Positions 1 to 6,229 of a stretch of 7,611 nt of DNA are shown piece after piece. Source of the DNA: Oscillospiraceae bacterium (GTDB lineage: Bacteria; Bacillota; Clostridia; Oscillospirales; Ruminococcaceae). The stretch spans positions 1-7,611 of the forward strand of contig JAFPXW010000117.1 in the NCBI GenBank assembly GCA_017394565.1. Reading direction: 5' to 3'. Numbering within the stretch: the stretch's first letter is position 1; the number at the start of each line of letters is the position of its first letter. The notes below the pieces were generated by a model that was not told the DNA's origin, did no database searches, and saw nothing but the letters and a program-made list of their open reading frames with translations. The translations under genes and the position numbers were made by a program.

Positions 1-13
1 TCTACATCGTGAA

Positions 14-43
14 GCCCCTCCTTGCTTTTCGGCAGGGAGGGGC
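14..43. terminator. Strong GC-rich hairpin, possible terminator
   Basis: A 12-bp stem (14-25 with 32-43, one G-T wobble) closes a six-base loop (26-31). The outer arm is GCCCCTCC and its complement. There is no T-run right after the stem on either strand, so it is not a textbook intrinsic terminator. It may end transcription of a gene left of the window, or be a repeat hairpin. The structure is seen; the role is inferred. Confidence 0.45.
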
Positions 44-70
44 CGAGGCGTTATTGGGGGGGCTTTGGTT

Positions 71-264
71 TAGTGCGTAGTGCGTAGTTCGTAGTGCGTA
101 GTTTAGGTGTCCGTCTATCGCCGGACGGAATGAAACAGGCTTACTAATAGAATAGCCCGGTCACTAAGAGACAGCATCCTTACGTCAGCAGTACTATCTT
201 TACGCACTACGCAATCATCAAAGCGCATTAAAATTCCTCATTCCTCATTCTTAATTCCTCATTT
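71..264. repeat. Heptamer-bordered intergenic element E1
   Basis: The left border has five tandem heptamers: TAGTGCG, TAGTGCG, TAGTTCG, TAGTGCG and the degenerate TAGTTTA (71-105). A hairpin follows with stem TCCGTC/GACGGA (110-115/124-129). The right side has an inverted copy of the left heptamers (202-213) and then the ATTCCTC type repeated at 233-239, 240-246 and 254-260, with a variant at 247-253. The core at 163-180 (ACTAAGAGACAGCATCCT) matches E2 at 1272-1289 in 15 of 18 positions. The hairpin beside the left array, read on the minus strand (GTCCGGCGATAGACGGACAC), resembles the one at the right end of E4, so E1 looks at least partly inverted relative to the others. No protein is encoded. 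It resembles in style the heptanucleotide tandem repeats known in cyanobacteria; the function is unknown. Confidence 0.75.
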
Positions 265-277
265 TGATTCAGTTCCC

Positions 278-306
278 TTGACAAACCCCCGTAAATCTGC
301 TATCAT
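278..306 (+). promoter_or_regulatory. Sigma-A type promoter of the lipoprotein gene
   Basis: A perfect -35 box TTGACA (278-283) is followed by a 17-bp spacer and a -10 box TATCAT (301-306, 5 of 6 to consensus). Transcription would begin near 313. That rules out the upstream in-frame GTG at 278-280 and the ATG at 305, which lie inside the promoter, and leaves a short leader of about 30 nt before the ATG at 344. Confidence 0.85.
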
Positions 307-343
307 GAAAATAGAGAAAAAACGCAGAGAGGAAGATCAACAG

Positions 344-1195
344 ATGCGATACAGAATGCTTGCAATGCTCCTGCTGGCAGGGGCGCTGACGGGCTGCGCA
401 AAGGTCAATGTACCGCCGGCAGATCCGGAATTTACACAGTCACTGGAGCAGAGCGATACCGCCGCTTCAGAGGACACCACCGCGCCGCAGGATACCCAGC
501 CCGAAACCACCACCACCGCCGTGACCACCACCTCGGCAGAGGGCGGCACGACCGAGACTTCCACCGGCACGACCGCGCAGGATCCCGAAACCGAGGAGCC
601 TACCAATGCCGACGGCAAAAAGCCTTCCACCGTCGCGTGGGCGGACGCTTACGCACGCATCATCCGGATGCGCGACCACAAGTCGGAGCATATTGATTCC
701 TACTACGCGCTCATCCGCCTCGATCCGGACAAGGTGCCGGAGCTGGTCATTCTGGATGACGTGTATATGCAGCTCTACACCTACGAAAACGGCGAAGCAC
801 AGCTGCTTCTGGAGGATGCCTACAAATCGAGCGCGGCGCTCGACCAGAATGTCTGCTATCAGCCGATCGTCGGGAAATTCGCAAGCTACTTCTCCACCAT
901 GGGCGGCGGCACGGGCTACACGATCTTCGTCTACGACCAGCTCGACACGCTCCATGTGGATCGCTACTGTTTCAATAACAACGAGGACGAGGGCGGCGAG
1001 ATGCCGTACAATTCCCTCTGGGACCGCGCGGAGGAATTCGGCGTGCAGAACAACGGCTGGAACGACGTCACCCTCACCGGCGACTGGATCCACATCGGCG
1101 AGGATTTCGAGGACGCCCACGACCTGAGCCGCACCCCCGACGCGGATGCCCTGCGCGAGGAGTGGGAGGAGACGCTGGGGGAGAATGAGGAATGA
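344..1195 (+). CDS. Secreted lipoprotein with Thr/Ser/Glu-rich linker, unknown function
   Basis: The predicted protein has 283 residues. Residues 1-18 form a short lipoprotein signal: basic MRYR, a hydrophobic stretch, then the lipobox LTGC with the modified Cys at position 18. It should be exported and lipid-anchored on the outer face of the membrane. Residues ~19-95 are a low-complexity linker rich in Thr, Ser, Glu and Asp, probably a wall-spanning spacer. Residues ~96-283 form a globular domain with LIRLDPDKVPELVIL, which resembles the degenerate Asp-rich 'DxDGxxEL' segment common in secreted Clostridia proteins of unknown role. I do not recognise a catalytic family. The start at 344 is chosen because AGAGAGGAAG lies just upstream, the signal peptide begins there, and the promoter at 278-306 excludes longer versions. 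The last codons (ENEE-stop) run into the heptamer array of E2, which supplies the TGA. No T-rich terminator follows. Confidence 0.88.
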   Translation: MRYRMLAMLLLAGALTGCAKVNVPPADPEFTQSLEQSDTAASEDTTAPQDTQPETTTTAVTTTSAEGGTTETSTGTTAQDPETEEPTNADGKKPSTVAWADAYARIIRMRDHKSEHIDSYYALIRLDPDKVPELVILDDVYMQLYTYENGEAQLLLEDAYKSSAALDQNVCYQPIVGKFASYFSTMGGGTGYTIFVYDQLDTLHVDRYCFNNNEDEGGEMPYNSLWDRAEEFGVQNNGWNDVTLTGDWIHIGEDFEDAHDLSRTPDADALREEWEETLGENEE

Positions 1196-1381
1196 GGAAT
1201 TAGGAATTAGGAATTTTTGGTGCGCCTTGCGGCGCGGATTTAAGCAAGCATTCTGATCGGCAAATTTCCTGACTAAGAGAACACATCCTGAATCGGGAGC
1301 TTTTCAGATAGCAATTCTAAAACCGTCCGCGGAAGCGGACACCACAATTCCTCATTTCTCATTCCTAATTCCTAATTCATA
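1189..1381. repeat. Heptamer-bordered intergenic element E2
   Basis: The left array is GGAATGA, GGAATTA, GGAATTA, GGAATTT (1189-1216). The right array is its inverted counterpart ATTCCTC, ATTTCTC, ATTCCTA, ATTCCTA, ATTCATA (1347-1381), so the ends can pair. Inside are hairpins GCGCC-TTGC-GGCGC (1222-1235) and GTCCGC-GGAA-GCGGAC (1325-1340), and the core at 1272-1289 shared with E1. The GGACAC block before the right array recurs in E4. The first heptamer contains the stop codon of the lipoprotein gene, and the array ends 12 bp before the -35 box at 1394. No coding capacity is seen. This accounts for most of the gene-free stretch 1196-1393. Confidence 0.8.
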
Positions 1382-1393
1382 AATTTTTCCCCC

Positions 1394-1422
1394 TTGACAA
1401 ATCTCCAAATTTGTGCTACACT
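1394..1422 (+). promoter_or_regulatory. Promoter of the T-box/thrS operon
   Basis: A perfect -35 box TTGACA (1394-1399), a 17-bp spacer and -10 box TACACT (1417-1422) are visible, with an extended -10 TGC just before (1414-1416). Transcription should start near 1429, at the beginning of the T-box leader. The -35 context CCCTTGACAAA is the same as in the lipoprotein gene promoter. Confidence 0.85.
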
Positions 1423-1428
1423 TAGAAA

Positions 1429-1700
1429 GTAAGAAAAGCGTTGACGAGGAAGCGGTTTCCGGACGGAGTGCCGCGCTCCGACAGAGAGCTGTCACCATGG
1501 GCTGGGAGTGACGGCGGGAGCGTTTGTGCCGGGGATCTGTACCACCCTCTGAGCCTGTGCAAACCACAGCGGTCGACTGCCGTTATCCGGTCACAATGAG
1601 GTGCGTTCCCGTTTTTGGGAAAACGCATGAATTCGGGTGGAACCACGATGTGTCATCGTCCCGAAGCTTTGGCGGATGTCCGAGGCTTCGGGGCTTTTTT
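1429..1700 (+). promoter_or_regulatory. Threonine T-box riboswitch leader
   Basis: T-box leaders bind a specific uncharged tRNA and then let transcription continue. The T-box core GGGTGGAACCACG is at 1635-1647. It folds into a standard antiterminator: GGG (1635-1637) with CCC (1660-1662), bulge TGGAACC (1638-1644), and ACGATG (1645-1650) with CATCGT (1654-1659). The antiterminator 3' strand overlaps the terminator stem, as the mechanism requires. Stem I features include GACGAGGAAG near 1443, AGAGAGCTG near 1482-1490 and GGCTGGGAG near 1500. The codon just before ACCCTCTGAG is ACC (1541-1543), a threonine codon read by tRNA-Thr(GGU). Stem III pairs TGCGTT-CCC (1602-1610) with GGG and AACGCA (1617-1627). 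The downstream thrS confirms the amino acid. The 5' end is inferred from the promoter; details of stems II/IIA were not resolved. Confidence 0.95.
1659..1700 (+). terminator. T-box regulatory terminator
   Basis: The stem CCCGAAGC (1660-1667) pairs with GCTTCGGG (1685-1692), with further inner pairing (CGG 1673-1675 with CCG 1680-1682), and is followed by six Ts (1695-1700). It is mutually exclusive with the antiterminator, whose 3' strand includes 1660-1662. With charged tRNA-Thr, transcription should stop here. Confidence 0.92.
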
Positions 1701-1733
1701 GTACTCCGAGGCACCTGAAGGAAGGTGATACCT

Positions 1734-2153
1734 ATGAAGCTGTACCCAACGCTTCACGCGACCGCGGAATTCCTTACCGAAAAGTCCGGGGAGGAATGCG
1801 GTGACACGATGAAAATTGCCGTCGGGACGCATTTTCTCGGCAAGGAACAGGACGGTGCATGGGAGCTTTCTCACATCGACCGGAATCTCTTTCGTCCGGT
1901 GCTGCGCTTGCAGTTCGTGCCGGATGACGACGGACTGATCCTTGCGGCGGATTACAAGCCGGACCGGATGCTGCTGATCTTCATGCTCATCTGGTCGCTG
2001 GTGGTCATTGCGGCTGCGGTCTGGAAGGGCTTGCTGCTGCTCGTGATGCTGCCGGTATTCTGGGCAGTCATGATCGTCGGGTTCTCCCGCGGTGTCAGAA
2101 CGGCAAATGACGCCATCCTCGACGCATTCGGGGCAACGGAGATCCTCGGCTGA
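1734..2153 (+). CDS. Small two-helix membrane protein, first gene of the T-box operon
   Basis: The predicted protein has 139 residues. Residues 1-77 look soluble and mixed alpha/beta. Two hydrophobic helices follow at about 79-97 and 99-117 with only a Lys-Gly turn between them, so this is a membrane hairpin. The 22-residue tail (118-139) is soluble. There is no signal peptide. I do not recognise the family. The ATG at 1734 is preferred over the in-frame GTG at 1725 because GGAAGG (1720-1725) sits 8 nt upstream of the ATG and overlaps the GTG. The gene lies directly after the T-box terminator and 60 bp before thrS, with no terminator in between (2154-2213 is A/T-rich without a clear hairpin). 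It should therefore be induced together with thrS when threonine is short. A link to threonine or to the synthetase is only guilt by association. Confidence 0.8.
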   Translation: MKLYPTLHATAEFLTEKSGEECGDTMKIAVGTHFLGKEQDGAWELSHIDRNLFRPVLRLQFVPDDDGLILAADYKPDRMLLIFMLIWSLVVIAAAVWKGLLLLVMLPVFWAVMIVGFSRGVRTANDAILDAFGATEILG

Positions 2154-2213
2154 GTTTTTGGTTTGTTTATCTTTAGAAAAATTTAAAAAAATGTGAATAA
2201 GGAGAGAAGTATC

Positions 2214-4163
2214 ATGGTAAAATTAACGCTGAAGGACGGCTCTGTCCGTGAGGTAGAGGCAAATATTTCTGCGGCTGAGGTCATCAAGGGCATCGGCATG
2301 GGACTTTACAAGGCGGCTTGCTGCGTAAAGATCGACGGCGAGGTCAAGGATCTGCGCACCCAGCTTGACAAGGACTGCACCTTCGAGGTATGTACCTTCG
2401 ATGATCCGGACGGCAAGAAGACCTTCTGGCATACGGCTTCCCACGTTCTGGCACAGGCTGTCAAGAGACTGTACCCGAATGCCAAGCTTGCCATCGGCCC
2501 GGCGATCGACGGCGGCTTCTATTATGACTTCGACCTGGAGCATCCGTTCACACCGGAGGAGCTGACCAAGATCGAGGCGGAGATGAAGAAGATCGCCAAG
2601 GAAAAGCTCCCGATCGAGCAGTTTTATCTGTCCCCGGACGAGGCTCTCGCGAAACTGCGCGATATGGACGAGCCGTACAAGGTGGAGCTTTGCGAGGAGC
2701 ACGCCGGCAAGGGCGAGCCGATCAGCTTCTACCAGCAGGGCGATTTCGTGGATCTCTGCGCAGGCCCGCACCTCATGACGACAGAGCCGGTCAAGGCATT
2801 CAAGCTGCTGTCCTGCACGGGCGCTTACTGGAGAGGTTCTGAGAAGAACAAGATGCTCTCCCGTGTCTATGGTACGGCTTTCCCGAAGGCTGCACAGCTT
2901 GACGAGGAGCTCCAGCGCCGCGAGGACGCTGCCAAGCGCGACCACAATAAGCTGGGGCGTGAACTCGAATACTTCACGACAGTAGACTACGTCGGCCAGG
3001 GACTTCCGATCCTGCTGCCGAAGGGCGCGAGAGTCGTTCAGCTGCTCCAGAGATGGGTGGAGGACTATGAGGAAGCCCACGGCTGCATCCTGACCAAGAC
3101 ACCTCTGATGGCAAAGCGCGACCTGTTCAAGATCTCCGGCCACTGGGATCACTACCTCGACGGTATGTTCGTCATCGGCGATGCACAGGACGAGACCAAG
3201 GAATGCTTCGCTATGCGTCCGATGACCTGCCCGTTCCAGTATCAGGTCTTCCTGAACAAGCAGCGCTCCTACCGTGACCTGCCGATGCGCCTGACGGAAA
3301 CTTCCACGCTTTTCAGAAACGAGGATTCCGGCGAGATGCACGGACTCATCCGTGTCCGCCAGTTCACGATCTCCGAGGGTCACTATATCATCACACCGGA
3401 ACAGCTTGAGGAGGAATTCAAGGGCTGTCTGGAATTCGTCAAGTACTTCCTCGGCACAGTGGGACTGCTCGATTCCTGTACCTATCGCTTCTCCCAGTGG
3501 GATCCGGCAAACCCGAAGAACAAGTATGAGGGTACTGCTGAGCAGTGGGATGCCGCACAGGGCGCAATGGGCAGGATCCTCGACAAGCTCGGTCTGGACT
3601 ACACGATCGGCATTGATGAAGCAGCGTTCTACGGCCCGAAGCTCGACATCCAGTACAAGAACGTCTACGGCAAGGAGGATACCCTCGTTACCATCCAGAT
3701 CGACATGATGCAGGCTGCCAAGTTCGGCATGGAGTACATCGACAAGGACGGTCAGAAGAAGATGCCGTACATCATTCACAGAACCTCCCTGGGCTGCTTC
3801 GAGAGAACGCTGGCGTACATGATCGAGCATTTTGCAGGTGCAATGCCGCTGTGGATCGCACCGGAGCAGGTCAAGATCATCCCGATCGCAGACCGTCACC
3901 TCGACTGGGCATATGAGGTCAAGGCGGCCCTGCGTGCCAAGGGCATCCGCTGCGAGATCGACGACCGCAATGAAAAGGTCGGCAAGAAGATCCGCGAAGC
4001 AACGCTCGACAAGATCCCGTATATGCTCACCATCGGCGACAATGAGGTCGAGGCAAAGACCGTTTCCGTCCGCACCAGAAAGGGTGAGGATCAGGGCGTG
4101 ATGAGCCTTGACGACCTGCTGGCAAAGCTGGGCAAGGAGATCGAGGATAAGGTCAAGGAGTGA
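2214..4163 (+). CDS. thrS: Threonyl-tRNA synthetase
   Basis: This cytoplasmic enzyme charges tRNA-Thr with threonine using ATP. The 649-residue length is normal. Domains in order: N-terminal TGS domain (1-~60), editing (second additional) domain (~65-225), class II catalytic core (~245-540) and anticodon-binding domain (~548-649). The editing-site residues are all present: H73 and H77 in HTASH, C182 and H186 in CAGPH, so mischarged seryl-tRNA should be cleared. The zinc ligands that recognise threonine are C339 (in PMTCP), H390 (in SEGH) and H522 (in IIHR). Motif 2 is around R368 (FRNEDSGEMHG) and motif 3 is FERTLAYMIEH with R531. The enzyme has PMTCPFQ where E. coli has PMNCPGH, pointing to a divergent bacterial subtype. 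The start at 2214 has AAGGAG 9 nt upstream; an in-frame GTG at 2193 lacks a ribosome site. Expression is governed by the T-box upstream. Confidence 0.98.
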   Translation: MVKLTLKDGSVREVEANISAAEVIKGIGMGLYKAACCVKIDGEVKDLRTQLDKDCTFEVCTFDDPDGKKTFWHTASHVLAQAVKRLYPNAKLAIGPAIDGGFYYDFDLEHPFTPEELTKIEAEMKKIAKEKLPIEQFYLSPDEALAKLRDMDEPYKVELCEEHAGKGEPISFYQQGDFVDLCAGPHLMTTEPVKAFKLLSCTGAYWRGSEKNKMLSRVYGTAFPKAAQLDEELQRREDAAKRDHNKLGRELEYFTTVDYVGQGLPILLPKGARVVQLLQRWVEDYEEAHGCILTKTPLMAKRDLFKISGHWDHYLDGMFVIGDAQDETKECFAMRPMTCPFQYQVFLNKQRSYRDLPMRLTETSTLFRNEDSGEMHGLIRVRQFTISEGHYIITPEQLEEEFKGCLEFVKYFLGTVGLLDSCTYRFSQWDPANPKNKYEGTAEQWDAAQGAMGRILDKLGLDYTIGIDEAAFYGPKLDIQYKNVYGKEDTLVTIQIDMMQAAKFGMEYIDKDGQKKMPYIIHRTSLGCFERTLAYMIEHFAGAMPLWIAPEQVKIIPIADRHLDWAYEVKAALRAKGIRCEIDDRNEKVGKKIREATLDKIPYMLTIGDNEVEAKTVSVRTRKGEDQGVMSLDDLLAKLGKEIEDKVKE

Positions 4164-4195
4164 TCCTTCCGGCGTTTACAATAGAAAATACAGCA

Positions 4196-4234
4196 CCCCT
4201 CGCTTCGGGAATCTTCCGGAGCGAGGGGGTTTTT
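4196..4234 (+). terminator. Intrinsic terminator after thrS
   Basis: The stem CCCCTCGCT (4196-4204) pairs with AGCGAGGGG (4220-4228), extended inward by a T-G wobble and CGG/CCG (4206-4208/4216-4218). A T-run follows (4230-4234). It lies between the convergent ends of thrS and the gerAC-like gene; on the minus strand only a weak T-rich tail follows, so bidirectional action is uncertain. Confidence 0.93.
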
Positions 4235-4256
4235 GCATTCGGACTCCTCCTGCGAC

Positions 4257-4724
4257 TCACACCTCCGGGAGGGCGTACACCACGCCGGAATTGAGGACAG
4301 CTTGCAGATCCGCCGGCGGAAAGGCGCCGTTTCTCTGCGCGGTGCGGATCTGTCGGTAATGCACATCCCCGGCATGGGGCGAAAGCGTTTCCGGCGGTGC
4401 GAGGACGACCTGGCACATCGGGGAAATCCCTTCGTCCAGCAGTTTCCGCAAGGTCGGCAAGTCCTCCGGCGACGACAGACAGACCAGCTCCGTGTGTCCG
4501 AGGAAAACCTTGCCGCCGGCTTTGATCTCGGCGATACACAGGGCTTGTTCGGGGGAAGCCTCCTGCACCGTCAGGTTTTCCTCCGCTTCAAACGGCTGTA
4601 AGATCAGTGTATTCCCACGGATTGCCAGCGCCTGTATATAAGTTCGCTCCGAGAGAACGTCCGGCGCCGGCAGCAGGAAACTCGCCGCGAGCAGGAGGAC
4701 GAGGGGGAGGGGGCTCATGCGCAT
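4257..4724 (-). CDS. Truncated GerAC-like germinant receptor subunit, domain 1 only
   Basis: GerAC proteins are the lipoprotein subunit of spore germinant receptors on the spore inner membrane. This 155-residue protein starts with an N-terminal hydrophobic segment (~5-18), then SERTYIQALAI (25-35), which corresponds to the start of the mature GerAC fold. The block with KVFLGHTELVCLSS (72-85) is the family's 'LFlGH..vii' region, and the ending GVVYALPEV resembles the end of domain 1. The family is normally about 370-400 residues with three domains; here it stops after the first. The usual lipobox Cys is absent (LLPAPDVLS instead), so it is probably an uncleaved or non-lipidated membrane-tethered form. 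The ATG at 4724 has GGAG 8 nt upstream; the ATGs at 4757 and 4718 are worse placed. It is separated from gerAB by a gene on the other strand. The family call rests on pattern and context. Confidence 0.72.
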   Translation of the reverse strand: MRMSPLPLVLLLAASFLLPAPDVLSERTYIQALAIRGNTLILQPFEAEENLTVQEASPEQALCIAEIKAGGKVFLGHTELVCLSSPEDLPTLRKLLDEGISPMCQVVLAPPETLSPHAGDVHYRQIRTAQRNGAFPPADLQAVLNSGVVYALPEV

Positions 4725-4762
4725 TCCGGTTGCTCCTTTCTGATGAAATTTAATCATTTCTA

Positions 4763-4791
4763 TTGCTTTTCGTGTAGAAATCTGTTATAAT
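4763..4791 (+). promoter_or_regulatory. Sigma-A promoter of the guanine deaminase-like gene
   Basis: The -35 box TTGCTT (4763-4768) is followed by a 17-bp spacer and a perfect -10 TATAAT (4786-4791). The downstream gene has an unusually strong ribosome site, AAAGGAGGG (4822-4830), 6 nt before its ATG. The gene therefore has its own vegetative-type promoter and is independent of the surrounding germination genes. Confidence 0.85.
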
Positions 4792-4812
4792 GGAACAAAG
4801 AAATCACACCAA
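4784..4812 (-). promoter_or_regulatory. Possible weak divergent promoter for the gerAC-like gene
   Basis: On the minus strand TTGGTG (4812-4807) lies 17 bp from TATAAC (4789-4784). The -10 overlaps that of the plus-strand promoter because TTATAA is self-complementary. The -35 matches only 3 of 6. It may be fortuitous; a forespore sigma-G consensus was not found. Confidence 0.3.
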
Positions 4813-4836
4813 ACATTACCCAAAGGAGGGATCCAT

Positions 4837-5277
4837 ATGAACCAATTCATGCAGCTTGCCATCGAGGAAGCCCGAAACGGCATCCGCGCCGGGGACGGCG
4901 GCCCGTTCGGGTGCGTGATCGTCCGGGACGGCGAGGTCATCGGGCGCGGTCACAACGAAGTCATCCGTCAGCACGATCCGACCTGCCACGGCGAAATGAT
5001 GGCGATCCGCGATGCCTGCCGGAATCTCGGAACGCACGACCTGTCCGGATGCGAGCTTTACACGACGGCCGAACCGTGTCCGATGTGCCTTGGCGCCATC
5101 CGCTGGGCGAATCTCCGGAAGGTCTATTTCGGTTGCAATATCGCCGATACTGACCGCATCGGCTTCCGCGACCAGATCTTCTATGAGAACCGTTGGGAGG
5201 CTTCGGAGGAACTCGACCGCGCGGCGTGTCTGGAGGTCTTTGCGGAGTATCAGGCGCTCAGGCACGAGCAGTACTGA
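4837..5277 (+). CDS. Cytidine-deaminase-fold nucleobase deaminase, GuaD-like (probable guanine deaminase)
   Basis: The 146-residue cytosolic protein carries the zinc deaminase signature: H51 and catalytic E53 in CHGEM, then C81 and C84 in PCPMC. The small guanine deaminases of this fold convert guanine to xanthine plus ammonia in purine salvage. Similarity to B. subtilis GuaD is clear around GGPFGCVIV, NEVIRQHDPT, AIRDACRNLG and EPCPMCLGAIRWA, and GFRD (109-112) aligns with the GuaD GFDD that carries a guanine-contacting Asp (from memory of that family). TadA enzymes instead have HAE and a different PCVMC context, so tRNA adenosine deaminase is less likely. The HGE triplet in place of the usual HAE is a small oddity. 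The gene sits on the plus strand between minus-strand gerAB and gerAC genes. Its last 20 bp overlap the 3' end of gerAB, and it has its own promoter. Confidence 0.85.
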   Translation: MNQFMQLAIEEARNGIRAGDGGPFGCVIVRDGEVIGRGHNEVIRQHDPTCHGEMMAIRDACRNLGTHDLSGCELYTTAEPCPMCLGAIRWANLRKVYFGCNIADTDRIGFRDQIFYENRWEASEELDRAACLEVFAEYQALRHEQY

Positions 5278-5989
5278 GCCGTTCCCCGAACAAACACGCC
5301 GCCGCCTGCGCACCGAGGATACCCCACGCGGTCAGGAATGCCGTCAGATACACCGCATCCACGCGAAATGCCAGCGGCTGGGTGAGCTTCGCCAGCAGGA
5401 AGATCGGGTAGGGCGACGACTGCACCAGCGTGCCGCCGGTCGTCAGCAGGAGGAAAATTCCCAGCAGTCCGGCCGCTTTCAGGAGCGTGACGCGCAGGAC
5501 GCAGCGGTGCAGGTTTTCCCGTTTTGCACTGAGCATCAGAAACGGGATCTCGATGCCCGTAAACCACCAGAAATCGCCGCTTTCCGCAGGGGGAGACACG
5601 GTGAGCGGCTGCATCGCCCTGCCGGCGAGGAGCAGGAGAATCGCGGCGATCCAGATCACGCCAAGGAGGGAAACGCTTCGCGCCAGCGCGGTTTTGCCGC
5701 AGGAAGCCCCGAATCCCCAGACCGCGCCGAGGAGCAGGATCACCGCAAACACCGGCGGCATCTGCATCCCGATGAACGGCAGGGCTTTCACGAGGCGGCT
5801 GATCTCGACAAGAAACGCCGCCAGAAGCCAGCACTTCCAGACGAGCTGCGGCATTTTATCCCGGAATACCGGGCAGATCATCCCCACAAGCGCCCAAACC
5901 CCCAGACTCACCCCAGCACCGCACAGCGCGTGGAGGGAGAACGCAGGGAGGAGGGCGAGGGGGAGGAGGAGCAGGGGAGTGTATTGCAT
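5258..5989 (-). CDS. Shortened GerAB-like germinant receptor permease subunit
   Basis: GerAB subunits are APC-superfamily membrane proteins that sense germinants in the spore inner membrane. This 243-residue protein has about seven predicted hydrophobic helices (near 4-17, 22-40, 48-66, 75-94, 103-121, 166-187 and 212-232), against ten in ~365-residue family members. The C-terminal part fits the family: SSPYPIFLLAKLTQPLAF followed by RVDAVYLTAFLTAWGI matches the 'yP...k.i...fieRlD.....W' region, and FTGIEIPFLML sits at the expected loop. The missing part is the N-terminal ~100 residues, including the first helices. The ATG at 5989 has AAAGGA (6004-5999) 9 nt upstream, right beside the E3 heptamer array. 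It follows gerAA in the same direction after E3. Family assignment is by pattern plus neighbours, so it is less certain than gerAA. Confidence 0.75.
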   Translation of the reverse strand: MQYTPLLLLPLALLPAFSLHALCGAGVSLGVWALVGMICPVFRDKMPQLVWKCWLLAAFLVEISRLVKALPFIGMQMPPVFAVILLLGAVWGFGASCGKTALARSVSLLGVIWIAAILLLLAGRAMQPLTVSPPAESGDFWWFTGIEIPFLMLSAKRENLHRCVLRVTLLKAAGLLGIFLLLTTGGTLVQSSPYPIFLLAKLTQPLAFRVDAVYLTAFLTAWGILGAQAAACLFGERLSTARA

Positions 5990-6009
5990 GAGGGGAAGTC
6001 CTTTCTGTG

Positions 6010-6229
6010 GGAATTAGGAATTAGGAATGAGGAATGAGGAATTGCGTTTCGTTCGTAGTGCGTAGTTCGTTGATAGGTCGTACTGTGAATAGCAAGATTT
6101 GGGCTGCCTGCTTAAAATCCGTCCGCGTCAGCGTAAGCAGATGCCCAGCGAGCGTGCGAGCGCAGGCAGTCGCTTATACAGAGTAGACACATTCATTCCT
6201 AATTCCTAATTCCTCATTCCTCATTCCTC
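6010..6229. repeat. Heptamer-bordered intergenic element E3, between gerAA and gerAB
   Basis: The left array has five heptamers, GGAATTA twice, GGAATGA twice and GGAATTG (6010-6044). After ten bases comes a second heptamer type, TAGTGCG-TAGTTCG (6056-6069). The right array is ATTCCTA twice and ATTCCTC three times (6195-6229), inverted relative to the left. Internal sequence includes CCGTCCGCG (near 6119-6127), also found in E2, and GACACATTCA before the right array, as in E4. The right array overlaps the TGA stop of gerAA (complement of 6228-6230), and the left array abuts the gerAB ribosome site. It carries both heptamer families, which links E1 and E4 to E2. Confidence 0.8.

Noticed and set aside
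71..264. Possible CRISPR array
   Set aside because: The repeat unit is only 7 bases and contiguous, with no unique spacers and no cas genes.
278..343. A longer lipoprotein start at 278 or 305
   Set aside because: These codons lie within the -35/-10 promoter elements, and the added residues would precede and disrupt a normal signal peptide.
467..1120. A 217-codon minus-strand frame opposite the lipoprotein gene
   Set aside because: It is an antisense shadow: the plus strand has a promoter, ribosome site, signal peptide and lipobox.
2223..3899. A 558-codon open frame on the minus strand
   Set aside because: It lies fully antisense to thrS, whose catalytic and editing motifs are intact; its translation shows no domain or signal and reflects codon bias of the real gene.
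4837..5277. tRNA adenosine deaminase (tadA)
   Set aside because: The fold is shared, but DPTxHxE, EPCPMCLGAIxWA and the GFxD region match GuaD better than TadA; TadA remains a less likely alternative.
5012..6037. A 341-codon plus-strand frame
   Set aside because: It overlaps the deaminase gene and gerAB in another frame, has highly charged low-complexity content rich in Arg, Gln and Glu, and ends in the E3 heptamers.
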